Shown here piece after piece: positions 16,929 to 25,476 of a stretch of DNA of 36,852 nt. The first letter of the stretch is position 1, and every line of letters begins with the position of its first letter. The translations under genes and the position numbers were made by a program. The notes under the pieces were generated by a model, which saw only the letters and a list, made by a program, of their open reading frames with translations, had not been told where the DNA came from and ran no database searches. The stretch lies in NCBI GenBank assembly GCA_002428445.1, contig DIWJ01000033.1, forward strand, positions 25,384-62,235. The letters are read 5' to 3'. The DNA is from Syntrophaceae bacterium UBA6109. GTDB taxonomy: Bacteria; Desulfobacterota; Syntrophia; Syntrophales; UBA6109.

Positions 16929-17732
16929 CTAGGCGCCGCGCCGCAATGGCCCCACAGCGCCGCCGGCGCCGGATCTCCCGCCGTCGATCACCACATGCGT
17001 GCCGGTGATGTTCGCCGACAGTTCCGAACACAGGAACATCACCGTATTAGCGACCTCTTCGGACAGCGAGTAGCGCCCCGTCGGTATCCCCGCTCTGGTG
17101 GCGATACGCACCGCCTCCGGGTTGTCGGGATTCTTCTGCGTTTCCAGCGAGCGCATCATCCGCGTCTCCACCGGGCCCGCGCAGACTGCATTCACCCGGA
17201 TGCCGTAACGGGCGACATCGGCAGCGGCCGCCTTGGTCAGTCCGATCACCCCGTGTTTGGAGGCTGCATAGGCCGACATACCCGGCCCGCCGAACAGGCC
17301 TCCGGTGGATGCGTTGTTCACTACCGTGCCGCTGTTCTGCCGCAGCATAACAGGCAGCACGTGGCGCAGGCCGAGGAACACGCCCTTGAGATTCACGCCG
17401 ATCACCGCGTCGAATGTCGCCTCGTCGTAGTTCTGAATCGGCATCACCTCTCCCTCGATGCCGGCATTGTTGAAAAAGCAGTCGATGCGGCCGTACGCGT
17501 CGATCGCCGCCTTGACATATGCTTGGACGTCGGCCGAGCGGGTGACATCGGCGCGCACGAAGATCGCCTTCCCGCCCTGAGCGCGCACATGCTCCACTGC
17601 CGCCCGGCCGGTGTCGGGATTGCGGTTTACCACCACGACACGTGCCCCAAGCCGGGCGAAACCGAGACAGGCGGCCAGGCCGATATCGCCGCTGCCGCCG
17701 GTGACCAGTGCTACTTTGCCCGAAAAGTTCAT
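16929..17732 (-). CDS. Short-chain dehydrogenase/reductase, glucose-dehydrogenase-like
   Basis: This 267-residue classical SDR uses NAD(P). TGGSGDIGLA is the cofactor loop, NNAGIEG is the structural motif, the catalytic Ser lies in NNASTGG, and Tyr/Lys lie in AYAASKHGVIG, followed by NAVCAGPVETRM. The C-terminus GTHVVIDGGRSG is typical. The ATG at 17732 follows GGAGCAGACATC. It is GC-rich again and on the opposite strand to the lyase/aminotransferase pair, so it is probably not part of that segment. Substrate unknown. Confidence 0.93.
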   Translation of the reverse strand: MNFSGKVALVTGGSGDIGLAACLGFARLGARVVVVNRNPDTGRAAVEHVRAQGGKAIFVRADVTRSADVQAYVKAAIDAYGRIDCFFNNAGIEGEVMPIQNYDEATFDAVIGVNLKGVFLGLRHVLPVMLRQNSGTVVNNASTGGLFGGPGMSAYAASKHGVIGLTKAAAADVARYGIRVNAVCAGPVETRMMRSLETQKNPDNPEAVRIATRAGIPTGRYSLSEEVANTVMFLCSELSANITGTHVVIDGGRSGAGGAVGPLRRGA

Positions 17733-17937
17733 GATGTCTGCTCCGTTTTGCGTTACGGAAATAGCGGCATGGCGGTTAGGGAAGTTTCGCCGTGCGTCAC
17801 CGACCGTTTTCGATCACGACACTCCCGGCGATTTTACTTCAAAATCTTCCGCTTAAACCTGACACAAAACTCTTGACGTCACCGGGCTTCACTGTGAGAA
17901 ATCCGCCTGCAGAAAACGCCGGCAGCCTTCTCGTCGC

Positions 17938-18279
17938 CTATTTCCGGTTTTTCAGGTACTTCTCCGCCTCCTCCATTCCCAGGTCATAGCCCTCCCGGCC
18001 CGCCCTGCCCCGCAACGAATCCTCCCAGGTGATCATCATCGGGGCTTTCCCGCTCAGCACCGTCTCGAACCCGCGTTTGAACCAGTGAAGGAAGGCCTCT
18101 CTGGCACGGATATCGGCATCGTAAGCGGTCTGCGCGGAGACGACCGTGACGGCTGCTCCCGCAACCGAATACCGGACGGGAGCGTCTCTGTCCGCCTTGG
18201 GAGCGGCACAGGCCCAGAAGAAAAAAACGCCGGCCAGGACAGCCGCGGCAATGCAGGATGGTCGAACACTTGGACTCAT
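17938..18279 (-). CDS. Small predicted lipoprotein
   Basis: This 113-residue protein begins MSPSVRPSCIAAAVLAG, a signal peptide ending in FFWACAAP with Cys24 as the probable lipidation site. The mature part has no recognised domain; it ends in a charged helix (GYDLGMEEAEKYLKNRK). The ATG at 18279 has GGAAGCGAGTCGTC upstream. It lies 67 bases after the stop of the YchF-like gene and could share its transcript. Function unknown. Confidence 0.75.
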   Translation of the reverse strand: MSPSVRPSCIAAAVLAGVFFFWACAAPKADRDAPVRYSVAGAAVTVVSAQTAYDADIRAREAFLHWFKRGFETVLSGKAPMMITWEDSLRGRAGREGYDLGMEEAEKYLKNRK

Positions 18280-18346
18280 GACGACTCGCTTCCGATCGGC
18301 CCGGTCAACGGGGCGGCTTCCGCATGAAATCCGACGGCAGAGAGGA

Positions 18347-19417
18347 TCAGACGTTGAAGCGGAAGTTGATGATATCGCCGTCGGCGACGCGGTAGTCCTT
18401 TCCCATGGCGGAGAGCTTGCCCGCCTTCTTCACCGTGTCCTCGCTCCCCAGTTCCATGAGGTCGTCGTACTTGATGACTTCCGCCCGGATGAAGCCCCTC
18501 TGGATGTCCGAGTGAATGGCCGAGCCCGCCTCGGGGGCGGTGGCGTCTTTCGGGATCAGCCACTGCCGGACCTCGTCCTCCCCCACCGTGAAAAATGAAA
18601 TCAGCCCCACGGCATCCATGCAAAGGCGCGAAAGGAGGTGCAGGGCCGGCTCTTCGATGCCCGCGTCCTTCAGAAAGACATCCCGCTCCTCCGCCGAGGA
18701 GAGCGTCGCGATTTCGGCTTCGAGTTTCGCCGAGATCCGCATGATCGTCATCCCCTGCCCCTGAAACCGGCCGGCCAGCGCATCGGAAAGTCTGCTGTCC
18801 GGCAGGTCCTCCTCGGAGACATTGAGCGAGGCGATCATCGATTTCATCGTGATGAAGGGATAGCCGGAGATGACCTTCCCCTCCTCCGCGGACACCGCGA
18901 GCGTCCGCAGCGGCTTGTCGCCCTCGAGGTGCCGTTTGAATTTCTGCAGGACTTCCTCTTCCTTTTTCAGGGCCTCCGCGCGCGTCCGTTTCGCATCCTT
19001 TTCCATCCGTTCGAAGCGCTTTTCGATAAAAAGCAGGTCATGGAGCAGGAGCTCGGCGTTGACGAAATCGATGTCCCGCGCCGGATCGACGGCGCCGATG
19101 ACATGGTAGACGGAATCATCGCGGAAAGCCCGGACGACGTGGCAGAGTGCGTCGAGACCGGCGATATCCCGGAACACCTTCCCTTCGCGGATGCTTTCCG
19201 CATCCAGGTCGGGCAGAAGCTGCACCGACAGCCGGGCACGCGTCTCCTTCTTCGGCCGGTAGAGCGCGCGAAGCCGGTCGAAACGCGGATCCAGGATCTC
19301 GGCGACGCCTTCCGGCATCTTGGCCGAATCGACAGGTCCATCCATCGTAACGCCCGTCAGCAGCCCGAACAGCGTCCGCTTGCCCGTCTGCGGCAGGCCG
19401 ATGATGCCGATTTTCAT
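18347..19417 (-). CDS. YchF/Obg-like protein with altered GTPase core
   Basis: This 356-residue protein aligns end to end with YchF/OLA1 P-loop ATPases, which associate with ribosomes and oxidative-stress responses. The C-terminal TGS/DUF933 domain is canonical (FFTVGEDEVRQW, HSDIQRGFIRAEVIKYDD, GKDYRVADGDIINFRFNV). The N-terminal nucleotide-binding part is not: the P-loop reads GLPQTGKRT (Ser replaced by Arg14), and after DIAGL near residue 88 about 20 residues containing the usual switch region are absent before DALCHVVRAF. Nucleotide binding may be weakened or lost. A coiled-coil stretch (residues about 131-165) is intact. The ATG at 19417 follows GGAGAAGATC; a longer frame upstream looks non-native. 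It is probably a paralog; a normal ychF may exist elsewhere. Confidence 0.88.
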   Translation of the reverse strand: MKIGIIGLPQTGKRTLFGLLTGVTMDGPVDSAKMPEGVAEILDPRFDRLRALYRPKKETRARLSVQLLPDLDAESIREGKVFRDIAGLDALCHVVRAFRDDSVYHVIGAVDPARDIDFVNAELLLHDLLFIEKRFERMEKDAKRTRAEALKKEEEVLQKFKRHLEGDKPLRTLAVSAEEGKVISGYPFITMKSMIASLNVSEEDLPDSRLSDALAGRFQGQGMTIMRISAKLEAEIATLSSAEERDVFLKDAGIEEPALHLLSRLCMDAVGLISFFTVGEDEVRQWLIPKDATAPEAGSAIHSDIQRGFIRAEVIKYDDLMELGSEDTVKKAGKLSAMGKDYRVADGDIINFRFNV

Positions 19418-19557
19418 GATCTTCTCCAAAAAAGAGTGATGGGAGTTGCAGACGTTCATAACGCCTTCAACTCCCACCGGATTTGAAGGGCCGGCTCTAA
19501 CATGCTTTCCCCGCTTTGTCAACCGGCACCCCGCGCCGCGGCCGCCCCAGCGCGAAA

Positions 19558-19586
19558 TTGACAAGACCGGGAAGGACTGTTACGAT
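19558..19586 (+). promoter_or_regulatory. Sigma-70 promoter for the ABC importer operon
   Basis: A perfect TTGACA (19558-19563), a 17-base spacer and TACGAT (19581-19586) precede the binding-protein gene. The start of transcription would be near 19593, leaving a short leader before the ATG at 19620. Confidence 0.65.
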
Positions 19587-19619
19587 GCGGCAAAATTCAT
19601 CCCCTCAGGAGGCGACGTC

Positions 19620-20624
19620 ATGAGAAGACTGCTCATCCTTTCTGTCGTTCTGGCTGTGGCCCTTGGTGGCGCTTCGACTGCGACGGCGCAGGCCTCGCTC
19701 GACAAGGCCAAGGCGGAGGGCAAGGCGACCTTTTACGCAAACATCACCGCCGTCGAACCCATCATCGCGGATTTTTCCAAGAAATACGGCGTCAAGGGGG
19801 AATATACTCGCATCTCCACGTCCAAGTTCGTGGCGACGGTCGCAACGGAGCACGGCGCCGGCAAGCTCCTCGCCGATGTCCTCCAGGCGCCCATGCCGAT
19901 CCTGGAGATCCTGAAGGACAAGGGCATCCTGGCCTCCTACAAGTCGCCTTCCGTGGCGGGTTACCCGGAGTGGACGAAAAAGGACGACAAGATCCAGATG
20001 TTCGGCATTGAGTATGTTTGCCTCCTGTACAACAAGGACCTCGTCAAGCCGGCCGATGTTCCCAAACGCTACGAAGACATCACGGATCCCAAGTGGAAGG
20101 GCAAGCTCGTAATGGCCGATCCCTCGACCCACGCGACGACGATCTCCTGGCTGATCGGACTCAAGGAGAAAGTCTTCAAGTCCGAGGAAGCCTGGATGAA
20201 GTTCGTCAAGGGCCTCGCCGCGAACAAGCCCATGCTCGTGAACTCCTTCGGCCCCACGCCCGCCCCCATCGAGAGCGGCGAAAAGCAGCTTGCCATCTCC
20301 ATGCCCAAGTACATCATCACCAAGGCCCCCGCTCCCCTGGATTGGGCGAGGGTGGAGCAGCCCATGCTCGGCACGCCGCGCGGCATGGCCATCACCGCGG
20401 CCGCCCCGCACCCGAACGCCGCCAGGCTCTTCGTGGACTACTGGATGTCCCAGGACGCGATGAAGGTCCTGGCCGAAAAAGTCGGCGAATACGTTCTCCG
20501 TCCGGGCATCTATCCGCCGGTCGCCGGCATCGACAAGGCGAAGGTCATCGCCATCCGCGAACTGTCCGACAGCGAAATCAAGAAATGGGGCGGAGAATTC
20601 AAGAAGATCTTTGAAGTGCCGTGA
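19620..20624 (+). CDS. ABC transporter substrate-binding protein (Fe3+/thiamine/AEP type)
   Basis: This 334-residue protein is a periplasmic type II solute-binding protein. Residues 1-23 are a signal peptide (MRRLLILSVVLAVALGGAST, then ATAQA). The mature start ASLDKAKAEGKATFYANITA, the KKYGVKGEYTRIST segment, FGIEYVCLLYNKDLVKPADVPKRYEDITDPKWKGKL (spread over residues 126-161) and LFVDYWMSQDAMKVLAEKVGEYVLRP are typical of the AfuA/FutA/TbpA/2-AEP binding-protein group. The ligand cannot be settled; the paired tyrosines used for Fe3+ are not obvious. AGGAGGCGACGTC precedes the ATG at 19620. The ATPase and permease follow after a 248-base gap that holds a structured element. Confidence 0.92.
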   Translation: MRRLLILSVVLAVALGGASTATAQASLDKAKAEGKATFYANITAVEPIIADFSKKYGVKGEYTRISTSKFVATVATEHGAGKLLADVLQAPMPILEILKDKGILASYKSPSVAGYPEWTKKDDKIQMFGIEYVCLLYNKDLVKPADVPKRYEDITDPKWKGKLVMADPSTHATTISWLIGLKEKVFKSEEAWMKFVKGLAANKPMLVNSFGPTPAPIESGEKQLAISMPKYIITKAPAPLDWARVEQPMLGTPRGMAITAAAPHPNAARLFVDYWMSQDAMKVLAEKVGEYVLRPGIYPPVAGIDKAKVIAIRELSDSEIKKWGGEFKKIFEVP

Positions 20625-20680
20625 GAATTCGCTCATAGACTGCCCGCGTATGAAAGAGGTTCTGCCCGTAGGGGCGCTTT

Positions 20681-20803
20681 GGAGATTTTTCGGGGCCCCC
20701 TGCCTTCGCAGCGCAGCGGCGCTTTCGATGCCACTGTCTGAGGGCGCAAGCCCGAGTTTGGCATCGGCCGCGCAGCGAGAAGCTGCAGGGTCGAAAAAGA
20801 TCC
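20681..20803. repeat. Structured intergenic element inside the ABC operon
   Basis: The segment has long imperfect inverted ends: GGAGATTTTTCGGGG on the left against GGTCGAAAAAGATCC on the right, continuing through CTTCGCAGCGCAGCGGC against GCCGCGCAGCGAGAAG. Inside are GATGCCA/TGGCATC and the small hairpin GGGCGCAAGCCC. It does not encode a gene. It looks like a miniature mobile or REP-type element, present only once in this window, unrelated to the 118-bp repeat family. Confidence 0.6.
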
Positions 20804-20872
20804 AGGCGGCCCGGGGCAGACCCTCGTCATGATCTTCAAAAGGGATCGCCTTGGCCTTTTCGGTGCCCGCCC

Positions 20873-21961
20873 ATGGAAATCCGCATTTCGCATCTCAACA
20901 AGCGTTATTTCTCCGAGGGCAAGACCATTACCGCCCTTTCGGATGTCAATCTCGTCATCCCGGCGAACCGGATCTTCACCCTCCTGGGACCCAGCGGCTG
21001 CGGGAAGACTACGCTCCTGCGCAGCATCGTCGGCCTGGAATCCCCGGATTCGGGAGAAATCGCGATCGGGGATGAAATCGTCTTTTCGCGGGAAAAGGGC
21101 ATCTTCGTTCCGCCGGAGAAGCGGGCGCTGGGTATGGTGTTTCAGACCTACGCGATCTGGCCCCACATGAACGTCTTCGACAACGTGGCCTATCCCCTCC
21201 AGGCCCGGAACGAACCCGCGGAAGGAATCGCCAGGAAGGTCGAAAAGACGCTGCGGTTCGTTCAGCTCGAGGGATTCGAGAAACGTCCCGCGACAAAGCT
21301 CTCCGGCGGCCAGCAGCAGCGCGTCGCCCTCGCCCGCGCCCTCGTGGCGGAGCCCAAGGTGATCCTCTTCGACGAGCCGCTCTCGAATCTCGACGCCAAG
21401 CTCCGCGAGGAAACGCGCAAAGAGTTGCGGGCCTTTCTCACCAAGCTGCAGATCACCGCCGTCTACGTCACCCATGACCGGATCGAGGCCCTGTCGCTGT
21501 CGGACTCCATCGCCGTCATGAAGGAGGGCCGGATCGTCGAGATCGGGACGCCCAGGGAAATCTACTTCGACTCCGACCAGCGCTTCGTCGCCGATTTCAT
21601 CGGCCGCACGAACCTGATCGAGGGGCGCGTGAAGGCCTTTGAGGCGCCCTACACGATCGTCGAAACCGCGATCGGGGAGGTCGCCTGCGAAAAGAACGCC
21701 GGGGCGGCGACCGGACAAGCGGCCGCCGTCTCGATCCGGCCCGAGTTCATCAAGGTGAACTCCGGGAACGGCAGGCCAGGACGCAATGTCTTTCGCGGCC
21801 GCGTGGAATCCCTCGTCTTCGTCGGCGACGCCTACGAAGGGGAGATCCGGGTCGGCAACACCCTGCTGGTTGTGAAGGTCGAGCCGACCGTCGGGGCAAA
21901 AGAAGGGGACGAAGTCTCCCTGGTTTTCGAGCCGGACCACTGCTCCGTGCTCTCGCGGTGA
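20873..21961 (+). CDS. ABC transporter ATP-binding protein (FbpC/PotA type)
   Basis: This 362-residue ATPase powers the importer from the cytoplasmic face. The Walker A motif is GPSGCGKTT (about residues 39-47), the Q-loop VFQTYAIWP, the signature LSGGQQQRVALARAL, Walker B VILFDEPLSNLDA and the switch His is in YVTHDRIEA, where Arg replaces the usual Gln/Glu after the Asp. Residues from about 240 form the regulatory TOBE-type domain (FIGRTNLIEGRV onward). The start at 20873 lacks a clear ribosome binding site, so initiation may depend on the upstream region. It follows the binding-protein gene across the structured element and precedes the permease by 13 bases. Confidence 0.95.
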   Translation: MEIRISHLNKRYFSEGKTITALSDVNLVIPANRIFTLLGPSGCGKTTLLRSIVGLESPDSGEIAIGDEIVFSREKGIFVPPEKRALGMVFQTYAIWPHMNVFDNVAYPLQARNEPAEGIARKVEKTLRFVQLEGFEKRPATKLSGGQQQRVALARALVAEPKVILFDEPLSNLDAKLREETRKELRAFLTKLQITAVYVTHDRIEALSLSDSIAVMKEGRIVEIGTPREIYFDSDQRFVADFIGRTNLIEGRVKAFEAPYTIVETAIGEVACEKNAGAATGQAAAVSIRPEFIKVNSGNGRPGRNVFRGRVESLVFVGDAYEGEIRVGNTLLVVKVEPTVGAKEGDEVSLVFEPDHCSVLSR

Positions 21962-21974
21962 ACGGGGAACGACG

Positions 21975-23654
21975 ATGGGAAGCCGACGGACGATTCTGAC
22001 GCCGAGCCTCATCGCGATCGTGGGGTTCCTCACGGTCTGCCCCGTCGTCATGCTCCTTTTCGGGAGTTTCAGTTCGGGACTGGACGCCTTCGGCAGTTTC
22101 ACGGTGGAGAAGTACGTCACGTCCTACACGGACCCCGCTTTCGCCCATATTCTCGTCAATACGGCCGTCTTCACGCTCGGCTCCGCCGTCGTCGCGACAT
22201 TCCTGGCGCTGTTCCTCGCCTATCTGAACACAAGGACCAACATCCCCTTCAAGTTCATGTTCCGGGTCATCTCCATCATCCCGATGATGATCCCGCATAT
22301 CCTCTTCGCCGTCAGCTGGGTCCTGCTTCTGAACCCGACGAACGGCCTGATCAATCTCTATCTGAAGCAGCTGTTCAACATCCAGGGGGTGCTCTTCAAT
22401 ATCTACACGCTGCCCGGGATGATCCTCGTGGAGGGCCTGCTGGACCTTCCCATCGCCTACCTGATCATCGCCCCCGCCATGGCCGCTTTCGACGTCTCCC
22501 TGGAGGAATCCTCGAAGGTCTGCGGGGCCTCGAATCTGAGCACGCTGCGCCGGGTTACACTGCCGATCCTGCGGCCGGCGATCCTGGCGGCCTTCACACT
22601 GGTGATCATCCGGAGCCTAGCCTCCTTCGCCGTGCCGTCCGTCATCGGCATGCCCGGGCGGATCTACGTCCTGGCGACCCACATCTACCGGATCGTCTCG
22701 ACCGGTTTTGCCACCGATTACGGCGTGGCGGCGGCGGTGGGCATGAGCGTCCTCGCCGCATCGGTCACGCTCATCTACATCTACCGGCACCTGACCTCCG
22801 AAGGGGAGAAATACGTCACGATCTCCAGCCGCGGCTACCGCCCCGCGGTGATCGACCTCAAGGGCGCGCGGATTCCCCTGTTCGGCATCGTCGGCATCCT
22901 CTCCTTCATCCTCATCGTCCTGCCGGTGATCGTGCTCTTCTATGCGTCCCTTCTGCCCTATTCCATGGTGCCGAGCGCCAAGGCCTTCTCGCTGATGAGT
23001 CTGAAGAACTGGACCGCCGTGATCCAGGACCCGATCTCCCTGCTCTCACTGAAGAACAGCCTTTTTCTCGGCGTCGCCGGGGCGACGCTCGGCGTGATCC
23101 TTTCCATCTTCGTGTCCTACGTCATCGTCAAGGTCCGGACACGCGCCGCCGGCGTCCTCGAATCGCTGAGTTTCCTGTCCTTCTCCTTCCCGGGAATCGT
23201 CATCGGCGTGGGATTCATGTGGCTCTTCGTCCGCACGCCGCTGTACGCGACGATCTGGGCGCTTCTCATCGGCTACATCGCCACCTACCTTCCTTATGGG
23301 ATACGTCCCCTGTCCAGCGCCTTCGTCCAGATCCACAGCCACCTGGAGGAATCGTCCCGCGTCTGCGGCGGCGGCACCCTCTACACGATGCGGCGGATCA
23401 TCGTCCCGCTCCTCATCCCCGGCATCGTCTCCGGCTGGATACTGATGGCCACCATGTTCGTCCGGGAGCTGAGCCTCTCCGTCGTCCTGTCCCGTCCCGG
23501 CACCGAGGTTCTGGCCGTCCAGATCCTGCGTTTCGCCGAGGACGGCCTCTGGGGAAAGCTCTCCGCCCTGGGAATCCTGATGATCTTCTTTTCGACCGCC
23601 CTCGTCATCATGGCGACGCTGATCGGTGCAAAGCTTTCGAAAGTGGAGAAATAA
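21975..23654 (+). CDS. ABC transporter permease, two fused domains (FbpB type)
   Basis: This 559-residue inner-membrane protein is a fusion of two binding-protein-dependent permease units, as in FbpB and ThiP, with about twelve membrane helices. Each half has an EAA loop that docks on the ATPase: EESSKVCGASNLSTLRR in the first and EESSRVCGGGTLYTMRR in the second. The ATG at 21975 lies 13 bases after the ATPase stop with GGGGAACGACG upstream. Together with the preceding two genes it makes a complete importer, likely for ferric iron, thiamine, 2-aminoethylphosphonate or a similar small ligand. Confidence 0.95.
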   Translation: MGSRRTILTPSLIAIVGFLTVCPVVMLLFGSFSSGLDAFGSFTVEKYVTSYTDPAFAHILVNTAVFTLGSAVVATFLALFLAYLNTRTNIPFKFMFRVISIIPMMIPHILFAVSWVLLLNPTNGLINLYLKQLFNIQGVLFNIYTLPGMILVEGLLDLPIAYLIIAPAMAAFDVSLEESSKVCGASNLSTLRRVTLPILRPAILAAFTLVIIRSLASFAVPSVIGMPGRIYVLATHIYRIVSTGFATDYGVAAAVGMSVLAASVTLIYIYRHLTSEGEKYVTISSRGYRPAVIDLKGARIPLFGIVGILSFILIVLPVIVLFYASLLPYSMVPSAKAFSLMSLKNWTAVIQDPISLLSLKNSLFLGVAGATLGVILSIFVSYVIVKVRTRAAGVLESLSFLSFSFPGIVIGVGFMWLFVRTPLYATIWALLIGYIATYLPYGIRPLSSAFVQIHSHLEESSRVCGGGTLYTMRRIIVPLLIPGIVSGWILMATMFVRELSLSVVLSRPGTEVLAVQILRFAEDGLWGKLSALGILMIFFSTALVIMATLIGAKLSKVEK

Positions 23655-23726
23655 ATAAAGGGCCCGTCTTGCCGACGAACCCTTGCCGCCGCCTTGAAAA
23701 GAATCCCGACCTGAGGAGAAAAGCCC

Positions 23727-24935
23727 GTGGGCGAAACACCCCGGACGACACAGCACCTGCCCCGCGAATTCTTCGCCCTTTGCCTGATCATCCTGTCGGC
23801 CTTCGGCAACGTCTGCGTCTTTTACAGCTTCTACCATTACCTCGGCACGATCGGCATCCCGGCCGTGTGGCGCGGTTTCCTCGTCGGCCTGGAACCAATG
23901 TCGGCCTTTATCCTGCGCCTCTTCGTCCTTCCCTGGCTTCACCTGCGCAACGCCTATTCCGTTCTGCTGGCATCGCTGGTCCTCCTGATCCTGGCCTCCT
24001 GCTCGTACCCCTGGGTCACGACCGTTCCGGCGATGATCGCGCTGCGCATTGTTCACGGCGCCGCCTTCGTCCTGCTCACGTCGGCCGCAATCGCCCTCGT
24101 CGTGAATTTCATTCCCCGGGAGCTGAGCGGCCGGGGGTTCAGCACCCTCAGCATCGCGACGATGATCCCCTATGCGGTCATACCCCCCCTGAGCGAGGCG
24201 CTGCTTCCCCATGTGCGCAACGAGGCCGACATCTACGCCGGCGTCTCGATTTTTTCCGTCGCCGCGATCGCGCTCCTTGTCGCGATGCGCGGACGCATCG
24301 GAAAGGCGATCGGGGACATGGACGGCGTCCTTCTCCGCCGGCCCTCCTTTTTCGAGGGACGGGAGAATTTCCGGCTCCGCGCCGTGGTCCTGCTGCTCTC
24401 CGCGAGCCTTCTCGTCTACCTCGCGCACGCCGCCGTCTTCTACTTCCTGAAGGATCTCACCCTGCAAACCGGCGGCGGCGACGTGGGATTCTTCTTTTCG
24501 CTTTGCATGCTGACCATGATATCCGTTCGCGCCCTCGGCACCGCCCTCTTCGACAAGATGGACAAGGTCCGCACGTTCCGGGGAGGCCTTGCACTGCTGC
24601 TTCCCTGCCTGATTGCTCTGCCGCATGCCGCCTCCCCCGCGGCGTACTATCTGCTCGCGCTCCTGTACGGGTTCTGCATGGGCATCGTTCTCCCCCTCCT
24701 GAATGCCCTCCTATTTTCGGCATCGCCGCCGGCGCTGCGCGCCCTGAATGCGAATCTCGGGTTCTTCACCCTGGATCTGGCCTATTTCCTCCTGCCCTAT
24801 CTCGGCGGGACACTTCTCGCGTTCGGGGCGCAATTCGGCGTCGTATTCTACGTCGGGGCCGGCTTTGTACTGCTTTCCCTTGCGCTCGCCACAGGATTGA
24901 CCGGCCCGCAGGACGCGGCGTCCGGGCACACATGA
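23727..24935 (+). CDS. MFS transporter
   Basis: This 402-residue protein has about twelve hydrophobic helices and the general plan of the major facilitator superfamily, including MIALRIVHGAAFVLLTSAAIA and PRELSGRGFSTLSIATMIP in the fourth to fifth helix region and a second half with ALFDKMDKVRTFRGG. No subfamily or substrate is evident. The GTG at 23727 follows TGAGGAGAAAAGCCC. It starts 72 bases after the ABC permease and is in the same direction, so it may be part of the operon, for example exporting a product or carrier of the imported compound. Confidence 0.88.
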   Translation: MGETPRTTQHLPREFFALCLIILSAFGNVCVFYSFYHYLGTIGIPAVWRGFLVGLEPMSAFILRLFVLPWLHLRNAYSVLLASLVLLILASCSYPWVTTVPAMIALRIVHGAAFVLLTSAAIALVVNFIPRELSGRGFSTLSIATMIPYAVIPPLSEALLPHVRNEADIYAGVSIFSVAAIALLVAMRGRIGKAIGDMDGVLLRRPSFFEGRENFRLRAVVLLLSASLLVYLAHAAVFYFLKDLTLQTGGGDVGFFFSLCMLTMISVRALGTALFDKMDKVRTFRGGLALLLPCLIALPHAASPAAYYLLALLYGFCMGIVLPLLNALLFSASPPALRALNANLGFFTLDLAYFLLPYLGGTLLAFGAQFGVVFYVGAGFVLLSLALATGLTGPQDAASGHT

Positions 24936-24951
24936 AAAAAGGAGGCCGGCG

Positions 24952-24999
24952 ATGAAGGACGACTGGAACAGGGCGGAGGAGGAAGGGTTGAATCGCTGA
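24952..24999 (+). CDS. Possible 15-residue peptide ORF
   Basis: A short frame (MKDDWNRAEEEGLNR) begins 16 bases after the MFS stop and is preceded by AAAAAAGGAGGCCGGCG, an excellent ribosome binding site. There is no further support; it may be a real small protein, a translated leader or chance. Confidence 0.3.
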   Translation: MKDDWNRAEEEGLNR

Positions 25000-25036
25000 G
25001 AGGCAGCGCCGCCGGGCGCGCCCTTGTTCGCGTGAA

Positions 25037-25055
25037 CCGGCGGTCACACCGCCGG
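25037..25055. terminator. Hairpin at the convergent gene ends
   Basis: CCGGCGGT and ACCGCCGG form a perfect 8-bp stem around CAC. It overlaps the stop codon of the minus-strand kinase gene and lies downstream of the plus-strand MFS gene, so it may help to end both transcripts, though no T tract is present. Confidence 0.4.
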
Positions 25056-25472
25056 CGAATCCCTGCGCACGACCAGGGTGAGGACGTTTTTCTCCCCATC
25101 CCGCCGGTAAAGAACCTCGTTTGCCAGCTGCCGGACAAGATAGATGCCCAGCCCCCCGATGGGCCGGTCCTCGATGGCGGCGTCGAGATCCGGATCGCTT
25201 TTTTCGAGCGGGTTGAAGGGAACGCCCGTGTCCATGACGGAGATGCGGAGACCATCTTCTCCGGCCGGCGCGCAGGCGATTTCGATCTCCCCGGCGGACG
25301 CCTGGTAGGCGTAGCGGATGATGTTGACGAGGACCTCCTCCAGGATCAGTTCCAGTTCGCCGAGCCTCGCCGACGTGAAGTTCATCCGGCGCGCGCAGGC
25401 CAGCACCGCCTCCGTGAGGGGGCGGAACGACTCCATCTCTGCCCTCATCCGCAGCGTCGTCGATTTGACCAT
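25044..25472 (-). CDS. RsbW-type serine kinase / anti-sigma factor (HATPase_c)
   Basis: This 142-residue protein is a single GHKL-type ATPase domain like RsbW/SpoIIAB. The N-box reads LELILEEVLVNIIRYAY (Glu and Asn for Mg-ATP), G1 is SVMDTGVPFNP, and G2 is GGLGIYLVRQLA. In partner switching such kinases phosphorylate the STAS antagonist and bind a sigma factor or other target. The ATG at 25472 starts 4 bases after the STAS stop codon, so translation is coupled, as in rsbV-rsbW pairs. No sigma factor gene lies nearby, so the output target is unknown. Confidence 0.92.
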   Translation of the reverse strand: MVKSTTLRMRAEMESFRPLTEAVLACARRMNFTSARLGELELILEEVLVNIIRYAYQASAGEIEIACAPAGEDGLRISVMDTGVPFNPLEKSDPDLDAAIEDRPIGGLGIYLVRQLANEVLYRRDGEKNVLTLVVRRDSPAV

Positions 25473-25476
25473 GATT

